DNA of 64,000 bases, taken from assembly GCA_035539175.1 (NCBI GenBank), contig DATLIY010000006.1, positions 124,001 through 188,000 of the forward strand, read 5' to 3'. The position numbers were made by a program, and so were the translations under genes. Below are positions 1 through 10,478 of the stretch, in pieces. The notes below the pieces were generated by a model that saw nothing but the letters and a program-made list of their open reading frames with translations, was not told the DNA's origin and made no database searches. Source of the DNA: Acidisarcina sp. GTDB lineage: Bacteria; Acidobacteriota; Terriglobia; Terriglobales; Acidobacteriaceae. Within the stretch, counting starts at the first letter, position 1; the number at the start of each line of letters is the position of its first letter.

Positions 1-2871
1 TGCGGGGACGGCGGTCTGGCCACCAGCGCCAGTCTCAACAACGTCAGCGCGATCACTGGCGACGTAGCCGGAAATGTCTACGTTGCCGACAATAATACGG
101 TCACAGTTCGCCGGATCGATGCCAGGACCGGCATCATCGATACCGTTGCAGGCAACATGGCGCTGGCGGGCAACTCCTATGACCCGCTGAGCAATGCATG
201 CGCCACGTCCAATGTGACCTCTCAAAATCCGCCCTGCGGCGATGGTCTCGCGGCCACCGCGGCTTTCCTCAATAATCCCAGTTCCATCGCAATCGATCCC
301 CAAGGCAATCTCTACATCGCTGACAAGGGAACCGATGTTGTCCGCGAAGTCAGCGGCGCCAGTTCTGCCATGGCCTTCGGCAGCCAGACGCTGGGCACGT
401 TCACTCCGCTGACGGTCACGCTGACGAATTCCGGCTCTCAACCGCTGACCCTCAGCGACATCAATGTCCCCATGAATTACGTGCAGCAGGCCAGCGGCAG
501 CAGCGACTGCACTGGCTCCATGACGCTCACCCCGGGCGGTGCATGCGCCCTGGACATCGCCTTCTTCCCCACGGCAACCGGCTCACTACTGGCGACATTG
601 ACCATCACCAGCAACGCGGCGAATGCCACCAACGGCCAGAACGTTATTGCGCTGTCCGGCACGGGCGTGAGCCCTGGCGGAACCACTGCCCAGACCATTA
701 CCTTCAACCCGCCCGCGGGACCCTTCTATGAAGGCGAACAGATTCCGTTGACCGCAACCGCCACCTCCGGATTGAATGTCGATTACCTGGTGACCAGCGG
801 CTCGGGAATCATCCTCAACAATGGAACCGCAAGCGCTGCATTAAAGATCACCGGAGCCGGCAATGTCACCGTTACTGCCTATCAGTTCGGCGACAGCCAA
901 TATGCCCAGGCGACGCCGGTTGCAGTCAGCCTATTAGCCACGCAACCCGTACTGACCATCACCGCGACGAGTCCGTCCCTGGTGGTGGGATCGGCTCTGC
1001 CGGTTTTCACCGGCTCGGCATACTTCACGGTCAGCGGACTGATCCCCGGCGATGCCGCATCGGTGGTCATCGGCCAACCGGCCTTCACCGTGCAAAACGC
1101 CTCCGGCGCAACCGTCCCAGTGGGAGCGACGCTCGAAGCCGGTACCTACACCGTGGTCATCGCGCAGGGTACGCTGAGCTTCCCGTCCTACTACAAGCCC
1201 AGTTTTGTCAACGGCACGTTGACGGTGACAGGCACAAACCGCCAGACTGTCAGCTTCACCGGTCTGCCCGCCACCGCCACCTATAATGCCGCAACCACTT
1301 ACTCGCTGATTGCCACCGCTCTGGACGCCACAACCGGACAGGCTGATGGTCTTCCCATCACCTATTCGGTGACCGGCCCAGCCACGGTGAGCGGCGACGT
1401 GCTAACCGTCAATGGCGCGGGCACGGTGACCGTAACCGCGACGCAGGCGGGCAGCGGTAACTACTCTTCCGCCTCGGCCAGCCAAACCATTCAAGTGGCA
1501 AAGGCCACGCTCACGGTAACCGCAGTCAGCCTCACCTACGCGCAGGGAGTTGCGCTGCCTGCGCTTACATCGTCCTCGAACTACACGATTACCGGTCTAG
1601 CCCCTGGGGACAATCTCACCGCCATCACCGGTCAACCCGCGCTTTCTATCGTGGACACCAAGGGGATCACCGGCACGCCCGGCGCAATTCTGGCAGCGGG
1701 AGCGATGCCTCCGGCTGGCGTCTACACCATCAACATCAGCGCGGGTTTCCTTGCCGCTACCAACTACAACTTCAACTTCGTGCCCGGCACCCTTACTGTG
1801 GGTAACGGTACCGCGCAGACCATCAATTTCCCGCCGATTCCAAACGTGGTGTATGGTGCGGCGCCCATCACGCTGGGAGCAACCGCCAGCTCCGGACTCG
1901 CGGTTAGCTATTCGGTCTCTCCGTCGAACCTTGCCATGCTCTCCGGCAACGTTCTTACAATCACCGGAGCAGGCAGCGTAACCCTAACCGCAACGCAGGT
2001 GGGCAACAACAACTACGCTCCCGCACAGCCCGTGCAGCAGACCTTTATCGTGGCGCCTGCTGTACTGACGGTCACCGCGAATAATGCAACGCGTCTCAAC
2101 AACACGCCCAACCCAAGCTTCAGCTACACTTTCTCGGGTTTCGTCAATGGCGATATGCAAGGCACCGCGGTCTCCGGTACCACGCAGCCCGTCACGACTG
2201 CAACAACCACATCGCCGGTGGGCCAGTATCCCATCACGTTCAGCCTTGATGCCAAGGGCAGCAGTGGTCTCGCCGCGATCAACTACACCTTCAACTATGT
2301 CCCTGGAGTTCTGACCATCACTAGTGGCGGTCCGGTATCCGGTTATACGCTCACGGCGTCGCCACAATCCGTCGCTGTTACACAAGGTCAGATTGTGCAA
2401 ACCCGGATCACGCTGTCACCAGTCAACTTCTATCAGGGGCTGGTAAATATGAGCTGCAACAACCTGCCGGCAAACGTGACCTGCACCTTTTCACCCGCGA
2501 CGCTCACTGCCAACGGGAACAACGAGCCGGTCAGCACAACACTCACCATTAACACCAACAGTGCTTCGCCTGTTGTGGGACAGCTACATCCTCAAGATGG
2601 CTCTTCAATGCTTGCGGCAAGCTTTTACATGCCGGGAGCCATGCTGGGACTGTGGCTTGCTCTCGCGCGTAAACGGCGGAACATAGGAGCCTGGCAACTC
2701 CTGGTGGTCGTTGCTCTGCTCTCGGGAGCGATCGGCTTGACGGCATGCGGCACTTCGACGAAGAACAACTCGTCGCTTGCCCAAACCGGCAGCAGCACCT
2801 TCACTGTAACCGCGAAAGATTCCGCGGGAAATGTGCTTCAGAGCATCACAATCGGTCTTACCGTTCGCTAG
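1..2871 (+). CDS. NHL-repeat / choice-of-anchor / MBG-domain exported protein (5' truncated)
   Basis: The reading frame is open from the first base, so the N-terminus and any signal peptide lie outside the window; the first internal ATG (157) is not the true start. Two NHL-type propeller repeats are visible at the N-terminal edge (each ending YVADNNTVTVRRI- or YIADKGTDVVREV-like). They are followed by a choice-of-anchor-D-like segment (SMAFGSQTLGTFTP...LTLTNSG pattern), then several MBG/Ig-like repeats marked by recurring QTITF, LTVTA and FVPGTLTV phrases. Near the C-terminus come a hydrophobic stretch, the basic cluster ARKRR, a second hydrophobic stretch ending LTACG, and a final beta-rich tail. 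A cell-surface or secreted binding/structural role is inferred; no enzymatic motif is seen. It shares architecture with the protein at 30514-32769. Confidence 0.8.
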   Translation, partial: CGDGGLATSASLNNVSAITGDVAGNVYVADNNTVTVRRIDARTGIIDTVAGNMALAGNSYDPLSNACATSNVTSQNPPCGDGLAATAAFLNNPSSIAIDPQGNLYIADKGTDVVREVSGASSAMAFGSQTLGTFTPLTVTLTNSGSQPLTLSDINVPMNYVQQASGSSDCTGSMTLTPGGACALDIAFFPTATGSLLATLTITSNAANATNGQNVIALSGTGVSPGGTTAQTITFNPPAGPFYEGEQIPLTATATSGLNVDYLVTSGSGIILNNGTASAALKITGAGNVTVTAYQFGDSQYAQATPVAVSLLATQPVLTITATSPSLVVGSALPVFTGSAYFTVSGLIPGDAASVVIGQPAFTVQNASGATVPVGATLEAGTYTVVIAQGTLSFPSYYKPSFVNGTLTVTGTNRQTVSFTGLPATATYNAATTYSLIATALDATTGQADGLPITYSVTGPATVSGDVLTVNGAGTVTVTATQAGSGNYSSASASQTIQVAKATLTVTAVSLTYAQGVALPALTSSSNYTITGLAPGDNLTAITGQPALSIVDTKGITGTPGAILAAGAMPPAGVYTINISAGFLAATNYNFNFVPGTLTVGNGTAQTINFPPIPNVVYGAAPITLGATASSGLAVSYSVSPSNLAMLSGNVLTITGAGSVTLTATQVGNNNYAPAQPVQQTFIVAPAVLTVTANNATRLNNTPNPSFSYTFSGFVNGDMQGTAVSGTTQPVTTATTTSPVGQYPITFSLDAKGSSGLAAINYTFNYVPGVLTITSGGPVSGYTLTASPQSVAVTQGQIVQTRITLSPVNFYQGLVNMSCNNLPANVTCTFSPATLTANGNNEPVSTTLTINTNSASPVVGQLHPQDGSSMLAASFYMPGAMLGLWLALARKRRNIGAWQLLVVVALLSGAIGLTACGTSTKNNSSLAQTGSSTFTVTAKDSAGNVLQSITIGLTVR

Positions 2872-2996
2872 AGCGGCTGTACTGCTATCTCCAACCGCAG
2901 TCGCGAAGGCTCAGGGCGTTCGAGCTTTCGCGATTGTGGGTTGGTTTCTCCCAAACAAACTCTCGTCGAAGTGGACTTCTACGTAGGAGCTGACCA

Positions 2997-3248
2997 TTGT
3001 TCTTGGCAGGATTGAAATTCGCCTTCGGCGCAATCACGGGCATGATCACATTAGCCTGCGCCATTATCGGACTACTCGCGTCCGCGGAGTGGTTCATGAG
3101 CCGGCAAGGTTGGCGCAGTCAAAGAAACAGATCTGGCCGGCCTGCCTCAGATGCCATTACCACGCCGAGTAGCCAGTCCCTTTTAGGCCCCAATGGGTCG
3201 GCTGATTCCGATGACATCGAGCCCCGAAAGATCGAATACTTGCAGTAA
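2997..3248 (+). CDS. small hypothetical membrane protein
   Basis: An 83-residue ORF starting at TTG, with a well-placed AGGAG at 2985-2989 seven bases upstream. Residues about 3-30 form one hydrophobic helix (LAGLKFAFGAITGMITLACA...), followed by a basic, polar and probably disordered C-terminal tail. No family is recognised. The ribosome-binding site and clear membrane helix favour a real gene, but length and the non-ATG start leave doubt. The 125 bases between the preceding gene and this one hold nothing else I can name. Confidence 0.4.
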   Translation: MFLAGLKFAFGAITGMITLACAIIGLLASAEWFMSRQGWRSQRNRSGRPASDAITTPSSQSLLGPNGSADSDDIEPRKIEYLQ

Positions 3249-3678
3249 GCGCCCAGCTTCAAAGCGTGCAATTGGATTGAGTCGGCGTGTGTTGGGATGG
3301 ACTTCCATCAAAAAAACGGAACTTGGACAGTCCTTCAAAGGCCTTCAAAGGCGCAAAGTGGCAGTCGGTCAACGACGCCTCCCAACAGCTATAACTAAAG
3401 AACGCATATCAAGTGATATTCGCACGACAGGGGACGATCTGTTCGTTCCGACGGGCGGGCGCCTCATCAGATGGAACGCGTCCTCCATCCTTCTATGACG
3501 GCACATTCGAGTATCTTCGCGCGTGCGGAATCCCCGGGGCCAGCCGACATCCCTAACTATCCCAGAGGTATTCCCGGCAACTAGACAAAATTTGCAATTA
3601 GTCGCAACTATTCACAGTTGGCGGTTTGCGCATAGAAAAGGCATCCGAGGATGCCCATCTTGCATGCTAATGATTCTC
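3249..3678. other. intergenic stretch with no supported gene
   Basis: About 430 bases with only short, low-quality ORFs and no recognisable protein similarity. It contains a perfect 10-bp tandem repeat (3332-3351, listed separately). It may be degraded sequence linked to the remnant beyond the neighbouring tRNA gene. Confidence 0.4.
3332..3351. repeat. perfect 10-bp tandem repeat
   Basis: CCTTCAAAGG occurs twice back to back (3332-3341 and 3342-3351). No gene starts immediately downstream, so a regulatory role is unsupported; replication slippage is the simplest explanation. Confidence 0.5.
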
Positions 3679-3766
3679 TGGTGCCGGGAGGGGGGGTCGA
3701 ACCCCCATGGCCGCAAGGGCCGGCGGATTTTGAGTCCGCTGCGTCTGCCAGTTCCGCCATCCCGGC
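3679..3766 (-). tRNA. tRNA-Leu(CAA)
   Basis: Read on the minus strand, the 7-bp acceptor stem GCCGGGA/TCCCGGC closes an 88-nt class II tRNA with a long variable arm, a GGTTCGACCCC-type T-arm and an encoded CCA end. The anticodon stem GCGGA/TCCGC holds the loop CTCAAAA, giving anticodon CAA (leucine, codon TTG). Confidence 0.95.
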
Positions 3767-3939
3767 TCTGCACTGCAATTATAGTAGAATCAATAACTTA
3801 ATTGACGTCTACTTCGCTGTTGCGGTGGACTCAAAAATACGAGTTGCAGTCACGTTTGCACCTGTTTCTTGAGCATTCTCAGTATCGCACAACTCTCTGG
3901 ACAGCAGCCAGCCTGTGCATAGGGGCAAGGCAAACGGTT

Positions 3940-4203
3940 GATATATACCTCGGGAACGTCTGGTTAGCTTCAGGGCAATCCAACATGGAGATGCCGTTGA
4001 AGGGATTCCCGAGTGATCCAATCCAAAACTCAGAGAAAGAGATTGCACAGGCAAATCTGACCAATGTACGCCTGCTGATGGTTGGCAACTCCGCTTCGAG
4101 TTACCCACGGGATGACATCCTGTCAGATAGATGGCGACTGTGTAGTCCACAAAGCGCAGCCTCACTTTCTGCAGTGGGGTATTTCTTCGGGCGCGAAGTG
4201 ACA
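3940..4203 (+). pseudogene. remnant of a sialate O-acetylesterase (SGNH-type esterase)
   Basis: About 88 codons match the first part of the sialate O-acetylesterase catalytic domain: the nucleophile block VWLASGQSNMEMPLKG, then the conserved run TNVRLLMV...YPRDD...W.LCSPQSAASLSAVGYFFGRE. An intact family member continues for several hundred residues with further catalytic blocks, including a histidine near the C-terminus. Here the similarity stops at about 4200 and the frame ends at 4275. Upstream, similarity begins abruptly and no signal peptide or start is visible. Both ends are therefore missing. An intact relative lies at 46427-48100 in the same window. The fragment sits 174 bases from a tRNA-Leu gene, a common site of integration and excision. 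Confidence 0.75.
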
Positions 4204-4341
4204 GATGGCCACACTGTCCTGCACAGCCGGCTTGCAGCATTTCGTTCTTACGCTGCCAAGGCCACTCAGAATTGAACATCCTTTTGCAATTGCCACTCTG
4301 GCTTGATAACAATGGCGAAAGCTCCCTCTTCGGCGTCGTGC

Positions 4342-5739
4342 TTATTGTTTCCAGCCGCCTCCTAGCACTCGATAGAGCGTTACCAGGCTCTGATATTCAC
4401 CGGTTCGTATTTGAGCCAGGGTGAGTTGAGCGGAAAAGAGCGAACGCTGATTGTCGAGAACTTCAAGGAAAGTTGTAATGCCTCCGCGGTAGCGCATTTC
4501 GGATATGCGTACTGCCTCCTGCAGGGTCTTCACGGACGCTTCTTGTCGAATCCGCTGTTCATGGATTTTTTGATAGCCGATGAGAGCATCCGAAACTTCG
4601 CCGAAGGCCTTTTGAATTGTTTGCTCATAGCCAATGAGGGCCTGACGCTCGGCGGATTGAGCGAGATGCAAATTTGAAATAAGCGCGCCGCCAGTAAAGA
4701 TCGGCTGAGCCAGGGAGCCGCCGTAGGACCAGATTCCGCTGTTCGCGCTCTGCCCAACCCCTGAAACCGCGAAATGCCCAAGGGCCCCGCCGCCGGAACC
4801 AGTCAAGCTGATCTTCGGGAAGAAAGCGGCCTTCGCAACTCCAATCTCGGCGTTTGCTGCAATCAGCGTCTGTTCTGCTTCGCGAATGTCGGGCCTGCGT
4901 TCCAGCAGCGCCGATGTCAGACCTGCGGGTACCTCAGGAGGAACATACTGCTCTGTGAGCTTTTGGCCTCGTGGAACCTTATCAGGATAATTTCCAAGCA
5001 GGATGCTGATGGCATCTTCAACCTGGCCAATCTGTCTTTCAATATCCGGGATCTGTGCATTTGCCGTATCGAGTACCTGTTGCGCCTGCAACACGTCGAC
5101 CTTGGTTGCTACGCCGCGGTCTACTCGCAGTTGCGTCAGCCTGACCGAGTTGCGTTGAACTGTAATCGTGTCGCGATCAATTTGAAGTTGCAGGTCGAGT
5201 CCGAGCAACTGAAAGTAATCGCTGGCGATATCGCTGACCAGTGTAAGGACGACAACGCGTTGTGCCTCCTGGCTGGCTAATAACTGCGCTCGCGAGGCCT
5301 CAGTTGCACGCCGCAGGCCACCGAACAGGTCTAACTGATAACTCGCATCTGTCGCCAAGGTAAGGATGTTGGATGTTTGCTGGGACGAGATTCTGCCGCC
5401 GCTGAAATCACCTGTCCCCTGAATCTGAGGGAACTGATTGGAACGTGTTATGCCTAACTGAGCTCTTGCCTGATTGATCCTCTCCGCTGCGGTTAGGAGA
5501 TCATAGTTGTGCTGGAGTGCGGTTCGGATGAGGTTTTGCAATATGGGGTCCTTAAAGATTTGCCACCAGGGAAGATCTGCGACGGACTGCGCCTGGGGTG
5601 CGCTCGGGGTATCTTGCGAATCTCTGTAAGCAGGCGGGATGGGTATGGATCGCCGGTGATAGTTCGGTCCAACGGTGCATCCCTGCAGAAAAGTCAGCAG
5701 CGTCACGATGGGTAGAACGGTATAGTGGCACTTCTTCAT
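4342..5739 (-). CDS. RND efflux outer-membrane lipoprotein, NodT/OprM family
   Basis: A 465-residue protein with an N-terminal lipoprotein signal (hydrophobic core, then LQGC and the family-typical CTVGPNY), followed by two OEP repeats rich in long helices and ending VTLYRVLGGGW, the usual C-terminus of this family. It forms the trimeric outer-membrane/periplasmic exit duct of a tripartite pump. It is the last gene of a three-gene minus-strand operon, starting three bases after the pump gene ends, so it should be co-translated with it. Length is normal for the family. The exported substrate cannot be read from the sequence. Confidence 0.92.
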   Translation of the reverse strand: MKKCHYTVLPIVTLLTFLQGCTVGPNYHRRSIPIPPAYRDSQDTPSAPQAQSVADLPWWQIFKDPILQNLIRTALQHNYDLLTAAERINQARAQLGITRSNQFPQIQGTGDFSGGRISSQQTSNILTLATDASYQLDLFGGLRRATEASRAQLLASQEAQRVVVLTLVSDIASDYFQLLGLDLQLQIDRDTITVQRNSVRLTQLRVDRGVATKVDVLQAQQVLDTANAQIPDIERQIGQVEDAISILLGNYPDKVPRGQKLTEQYVPPEVPAGLTSALLERRPDIREAEQTLIAANAEIGVAKAAFFPKISLTGSGGGALGHFAVSGVGQSANSGIWSYGGSLAQPIFTGGALISNLHLAQSAERQALIGYEQTIQKAFGEVSDALIGYQKIHEQRIRQEASVKTLQEAVRISEMRYRGGITTFLEVLDNQRSLFSAQLTLAQIRTGEYQSLVTLYRVLGGGWKQ

Positions 5740-5742
5740 CGA

Positions 5743-8700
5743 TTATGCCTCTGTCCCCGAATGCGCTTTGGCCGGGGCCGCACTCTTCCGCTTCGATGTG
5801 CTGAAGATCTTCTCCTTCAATCCCTCCGCCAACACGTAGAGCAGCGGAATGAACAGTGTTCCGACGGCGGTCGCGACGAACATTCCAAAACAGACTGCGG
5901 TCCCCAGCGAATGACGGCTGCCTGCGCTTGCTCCCTTTGCGGTGACGAGGGGAAAAACTCCTAGGATGAAGGCAAACGAAGTCATCAGGATGGGACGAAA
6001 ACGTAGCTTCGCGCCAGCGATAGCAGCCTCAACGAGCGTCAAACCTTTTTGCTCATATTGGGCTTTCGCAAACTCCACAATCAGGATCGCATTCTTCGCC
6101 GCGAGGCCAATGATCATGATCAGGCCAACTTGTACATAGACGTCCATTGCCAAGTGGCGTATCCAGATAGCGAGCAGCGCACCGAGCACGCCAATGGGAA
6201 CACCCAGCAATACAGAGAACGGAACGGCCCAGCTTTCGTAAAGAGCGGCTAGAGAAAGAAACATAAAGGCTACAGCCAGGAGAAGGATGGGACCCTGCTG
6301 GCCTGCAGACTCCTTTTCCTGGTATGCCGTTCCGGTCCAACTAAATCCGGTTCCTGCAGGCAGGCTCTTCGCGAGCTCTTCCATAGCTGCAATTGCCTGG
6401 CCGGAGCTATATCCCGATGCACCCGCGCCAGTGATCTCCGCCGCGCGATAGATGTTGTAGCGCATGATTGTATCCGGCGCGGTAACGGATGTAGATGTGA
6501 CAAGCGTACTGAGAGGAACCATCTTTCCGGCGGCACTCCTCACGTAGAGTCGGCCCAGGTCATCGGGTGAGGAGCGATATGGAAATTCGGCTTGCACGTA
6601 GACGCGCCAGATTCGTCCATAGAGGTTGAACTGATTGACATAGTAGCTACCGAGATACGTTTGCAGCGTTTGAAAGACGTTGTTCAGAGGGATGCCAAGA
6701 GACTTTACCTTGTCCCGATCGACGTTGAGTTGCACCTGCGGGACATTGGGTCGGAAGGTGGTGAATACGTTCGTCAGATCCTTTCTATTACTGGCAGCGG
6801 AAATAAATTGATCGGCAGTATTCGCGAGGAACGAAATATCGCGACCGCTCTGGTCCTGTAACTCAAACGAGAATCCACCTGATGCTCCCAGGCCGCTGAT
6901 TGCTGGTGGATTGAAGACCAGGATGGAAGCTTCCGGAAAGGCTGCAAACTTCTTACTCAACTGGCTTATGATTACTGGCGAAGTTAGTCCTGCAGCATCT
7001 CGTTCCGACCAATCTTTCAGGTTCACAAAGATCGTTCCCATATTGGAGCCGTTGGCGCCGCTTAGTAGGCCGAAGCCCGTGAGCGCGGTGACACCTCGTA
7101 CGCCAGCGGTGTGCAGGAGAATATCCTCGGCTCGATTCATCACCATCTGGGTGCGCTCCAGCGAGGCCGCGTCTGGGAGCTGGACGTTGATTAGGAAATA
7201 GCCCAGGTCTTCGGAGGGCAGGAAACCGGTAGGCACTTTCATGCCAAGCATTCCGGTTAAGACGTACAAACCAAGGAGGACAAGCACGGCGACGGGAGCG
7301 AAGCGGATGATGTGGCGGTTCGCGTCCACATATCCGTTGGTTGCACGCGCGAACAGATTATTGAAGACACGGAAAAATGCCCCGAGTGGGCCGTGCACTT
7401 CTTTCCGCGGACGCAACAACATCGCGCACAAAGCAGGAGTGAGGCTGAGGGCGACCAGTGCGGAGAGCGAGACAGAACATGCCAGCGTAAGTGCGAACTG
7501 CTTGTAGAGCTGCCCGGTAATCCCACCGAGAAAAGCAACTGGAACAAATACAGAACACAACACGATTGCGATGCCGATGACTGCGCCCGAGACTTCGTCC
7601 ATAGCTTTTATAGTTGCGTCCAGCGGACTAAGTCCTTCTTCGATGTGCTTCTCTACGGCCTCGACGACCACAATGGCGTCGTCGACCACAAGACCAATCG
7701 CCAGAATCATTGCGAAGAGAGTCAGCAGATTGATAGAGAACCCCAGCGCGACGAAAGCTGCGAAGGTTCCCACGAGGGAGACCGGAATCGCCAGCATTGG
7801 AATCAGCGTGGCGCGAAGGTTGCCGATAAAAACAAAGACCACAATCGCGACTAACCCCATCGCTTCGAAGAGAGTCAGAAGTACATCCTTGATGGATGCA
7901 ATGACAAACTGCGTTGTATCCAGTGCGATATCGTAGCGAAGCCCAGGTGGGAATGCCTTCGACAGTGTAGCCATTTTTGCTTCAACAGCTTTGGCCACAT
8001 CCAGAGCATTCGCATCGGGCAGTTGATAAACCAATATCGAGGCGGAAGGCGTGCCATTGTATTTTGCGGATGACTGGTAATCCTGCGCCCCGAGGTCAAT
8101 GCGGGAAACATCTTTTAGCCGCAGTACGGACCCATCAGGCCGGGTACGAATGATGATGTTGCCAAATTCACTTACATCTGTGAGGCGGCCTTCTGTATTG
8201 GCCGAGTATTGAAACAATTGGCCATGCGGCGCCGGGGGCAAGCCGAAACCTCCTGCTGCTGCCTGAACATTCTGGTCGTTTATGGATTGAATGATGTCGC
8301 TGGAGGTAACTCCGAGCTGTGCCAGCTCATCAGGTTTCACCCAGAATCTCATGGCGTAATCACGCTTGCCGATGGCCATAGTGGCCTGTCCGACCCCGGG
8401 AAGCCGGCCAAGCTCATCCGTAATAAAGACGGTGGCATAGTTGCTTAAAAAGGTTGAGTCGAAGGTTCCATCCGGTGAGGTGAGCGTGATGATTAAGACG
8501 ATGCTCGTGGATCTCTTCAGAACAGTGACGCCAGATTGAAGAACTTCGCTGGGCAGGGAAGGATTTGCCTGGTTGACACGATTCTGCACATCGACGGAGG
8601 CGATGTCTTTGTTCGTGCCGACCTTGAAAGTGCAGGTGAGGTTGTAGCTGCCATCGCTGGAGCTTCGCGACTGCATGTAGAGCATGTTCTCCACGCCGTT

Positions 8701-8907
8701 CACCTGCTGCTCAATGGGAGCCGCGACTGTCTGTTCTACAGTTTCCGCATTCGCTCCGGTGTACACAGCGGAGACCTGGATGGTCGGTGGCGTGATCTCA
8801 GGATATTGAGCGATGGGCAGGCTGATAATACTGACCCCGCCTGCAATGAGGATGACCAGCGAGATAACAATTGCGAAAACGGGATGATGGATAAAGAATC
8901 GGGCCAT
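5743..8907 (-). CDS. RND multidrug efflux pump, HAE1 family
   Basis: A 1054-residue inner-membrane proton antiporter of the AcrB type. It starts [19 protein letters not shown] (TM1) and carries the TM4 proton-relay pair in [17 protein letters not shown] and the TM10 lysine in [15 protein letters not shown]. Two large periplasmic loops with porter/docking sequence (for example [17 protein letters not shown]) lie between TM1-TM2 and TM7-TM8. It takes amphipathic compounds from the periplasm or inner membrane and passes them to the outer-membrane duct. It is flanked at 3-bp distances by its adaptor (upstream) and its outer-membrane lipoprotein (downstream). No local regulator is seen. Full length with all key residues present. 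Confidence 0.95.
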   Translation of the reverse strand: MARFFIHHPVFAIVISLVILIAGGVSIISLPIAQYPEITPPTIQVSAVYTGANAETVEQTVAAPIEQQVNGVENMLYMQSRSSSDGSYNLTCTFKVGTNKDIASVDVQNRVNQANPSLPSEVLQSGVTVLKRSTSIVLIITLTSPDGTFDSTFLSNYATVFITDELGRLPGVGQATMAIGKRDYAMRFWVKPDELAQLGVTSSDIIQSINDQNVQAAAGGFGLPPAPHGQLFQYSANTEGRLTDVSEFGNIIIRTRPDGSVLRLKDVSRIDLGAQDYQSSAKYNGTPSASILVYQLPDANALDVAKAVEAKMATLSKAFPPGLRYDIALDTTQFVIASIKDVLLTLFEAMGLVAIVVFVFIGNLRATLIPMLAIPVSLVGTFAAFVALGFSINLLTLFAMILAIGLVVDDAIVVVEAVEKHIEEGLSPLDATIKAMDEVSGAVIGIAIVLCSVFVPVAFLGGITGQLYKQFALTLACSVSLSALVALSLTPALCAMLLRPRKEVHGPLGAFFRVFNNLFARATNGYVDANRHIIRFAPVAVLVLLGLYVLTGMLGMKVPTGFLPSEDLGYFLINVQLPDAASLERTQMVMNRAEDILLHTAGVRGVTALTGFGLLSGANGSNMGTIFVNLKDWSERDAAGLTSPVIISQLSKKFAAFPEASILVFNPPAISGLGASGGFSFELQDQSGRDISFLANTADQFISAASNRKDLTNVFTTFRPNVPQVQLNVDRDKVKSLGIPLNNVFQTLQTYLGSYYVNQFNLYGRIWRVYVQAEFPYRSSPDDLGRLYVRSAAGKMVPLSTLVTSTSVTAPDTIMRYNIYRAAEITGAGASGYSSGQAIAAMEELAKSLPAGTGFSWTGTAYQEKESAGQQGPILLLAVAFMFLSLAALYESWAVPFSVLLGVPIGVLGALLAIWIRHLAMDVYVQVGLIMIIGLAAKNAILIVEFAKAQYEQKGLTLVEAAIAGAKLRFRPILMTSFAFILGVFPLVTAKGASAGSRHSLGTAVCFGMFVATAVGTLFIPLLYVLAEGLKEKIFSTSKRKSAAPAKAHSGTEA

Positions 8908-8910
8908 GAC

Positions 8911-10077
8911 TTACCCCTTGTTGTCGCTGGCTGACCTTTGAGGCTTGACCGTCATTCCGGGTCTCACCTTTTGGAGACCCTGCACAATTATGTTTTCGCC
9001 GCCCTGCAGACCCGAATGAATGATTGCGTATTGTTCGTACTCGCCATCCGTGGTTACTGTCTTCAGGGAGACCTTATTGTCCTTGCCAACTACCATCACG
9101 CCCTTTGTGTTTAGCGTTTCCGATATCGCCTCTTTCGGAACTAGAACCGCATTCGCTCTCTCTTCGCCAATAAACCTGACTCTCGCAAATTGGCCGGCAC
9201 GTAGCACGCCCTCTCGGTTCGGGAACTGTCCGCGCAAGGCAAGCGTTCCCGTCGTGGGATCTACCGTGCTATCCGCAAAGTTGATGAAGCCCGGATGCAG
9301 GAACGGATGGTTATCGGCCAGGATCAATTCCAATGGAATTTTTCCTACCGATGCAGTTTCCAGCTCCGGATGCCGTCTCCGGTAATCCAGGTAATTCGCT
9401 TCTGGGATGGAGAAGTACACATAAATTGGATCGTAAGAAGAGATCGTCGCAAGCAGGGTGTTCTGGCCCTGACCCACGAGATTTCCCGGTGTGACGATAA
9501 GCTTCCCGATAATTCCATCGATGGGTGAACGAATGGTGGTGTAACTCAGGCTGAGCTTTGCGTTATAGATATTCGCCTGGTCTGCCTGGATCGCCGCCTG
9601 ATATTGCGCCCGGGCCGCAACCGAGCTGTCCAAATCCTGGGCCGGCGCTGCCTGCTGCTCTACAAGGGGCTGAAGGCGCGCTACGTCCTGCTGGGCTTTC
9701 AGGAGGTTGGCCTGATCCTGTGCAAGTTTGGCCTGAGCGGCATCCAGCGCGGCGATGTATGAGGCTTGCTCAATCTGGCAAAGAACCTGGCCGGTCCTTA
9801 CGCGGCTGCCTTCCTTGAAATACACTTTTTCCAAAAAACCGGCGACGCGCGCTTCCACGTTTACCGTGTCCTTGGCCGCGGTCTGTCCAGGAAACTCACG
9901 ATAGATAGGAACAGTCTTTACCTCGACCGTGGCGACGATGACCGCTGGCGAAGGCAGTGCACTGGGTTGCGCATTCCTGGTGTGGCAACCGGTAGCGCAA
10001 ATCAGAAAAAAAAGTGGATAGATCCCTAAAGAATATGAGCCCCGGAACCCCTTGCTGATGCTCGGCAGTGCCCTCAT
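8911..10077 (-). CDS. RND efflux periplasmic adaptor (membrane fusion protein)
   Basis: A 388-residue AcrA/MexA-type adaptor. A hydrophobic signal ending ATGC (lipobox-like, then HTRNAQPS) suggests lipid anchoring. Next come the lipoyl/barrel-sandwich half motif (VNVEARVAGFLEKVYFKEGS...GQVLCQIE), a helical hairpin rich in Ala/Gln (about residues 105-160), the second lipoyl half (TTIRSPIDGIIGK), a beta-barrel and a membrane-proximal domain ending in the usual VIVQGLQKVRPGM. It is the first gene of the operon, so the promoter should lie in 10078-10200; I could not pick a convincing -35/-10 pair there. Confidence 0.93.
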   Translation of the reverse strand: MRALPSISKGFRGSYSLGIYPLFFLICATGCHTRNAQPSALPSPAVIVATVEVKTVPIYREFPGQTAAKDTVNVEARVAGFLEKVYFKEGSRVRTGQVLCQIEQASYIAALDAAQAKLAQDQANLLKAQQDVARLQPLVEQQAAPAQDLDSSVAARAQYQAAIQADQANIYNAKLSLSYTTIRSPIDGIIGKLIVTPGNLVGQGQNTLLATISSYDPIYVYFSIPEANYLDYRRRHPELETASVGKIPLELILADNHPFLHPGFINFADSTVDPTTGTLALRGQFPNREGVLRAGQFARVRFIGEERANAVLVPKEAISETLNTKGVMVVGKDNKVSLKTVTTDGEYEQYAIIHSGLQGGENIIVQGLQKVRPGMTVKPQRSASDNKG

Positions 10078-10478
10078 ACTTGCGCCCCCGATACGGAACC
10101 AATTATGCGGACAGGCGGCTTCTATAACGTGCTTCCCCGGAGTAGAAAGCCGCGAATCATAGTGTCTGCCCCGCGGTGAGAGAGCGATAAGGGCAGGCTC
10201 AGAGCGTTAAATTATGGCGAATCCATCATCGCTAAGTCAAACGTTAGGCGGATTTTCGCGGCGGATTTTCGTTCGGTCCTGCGAGCCGCAAAGGCGGTTT
10301 CCCCTCGGGATTCGTCTATGGAAATTGTTCCAACCAGAACTCAGTGATGACCGTCACTGTCGAGTGCTGCTTTCCGGGCCGATCATCATCGACACTCCTC
10401 GTTTGAAGCTTCGGAGTGCTGCCTGTCCGGTAGCCATCCTGTGTTGCGGAGAAATAAATCGTTGCTCGGAGGCCTGTT
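10078..10478. other. divergent intergenic region between efflux operon and redox cluster
   Basis: About 400 bases separating two divergent operons, so promoters for both should be here. A plus-strand ORF spans part of it but overlaps the next gene and has no recognisable features, so I do not call it. A 13-bp tandem repeat (10247-10272) is the only distinct structure seen. Confidence 0.45.
10247..10272. repeat. 13-bp tandem direct repeat
   Basis: GGCGGATTTTCGC (10247-10259) is followed directly by GGCGGATTTTCGT (10260-10272), 12 of 13 bases identical. It lies between the divergent efflux and redox operons and could be a regulator site or a slippage product. Confidence 0.5.

Noticed and set aside
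3193-3498. 101-residue plus-strand ORF in the intergenic stretch near tRNA-Leu
   Set aside because: No ribosome-binding site, signal, motif or family; the composition is that of random translated sequence.
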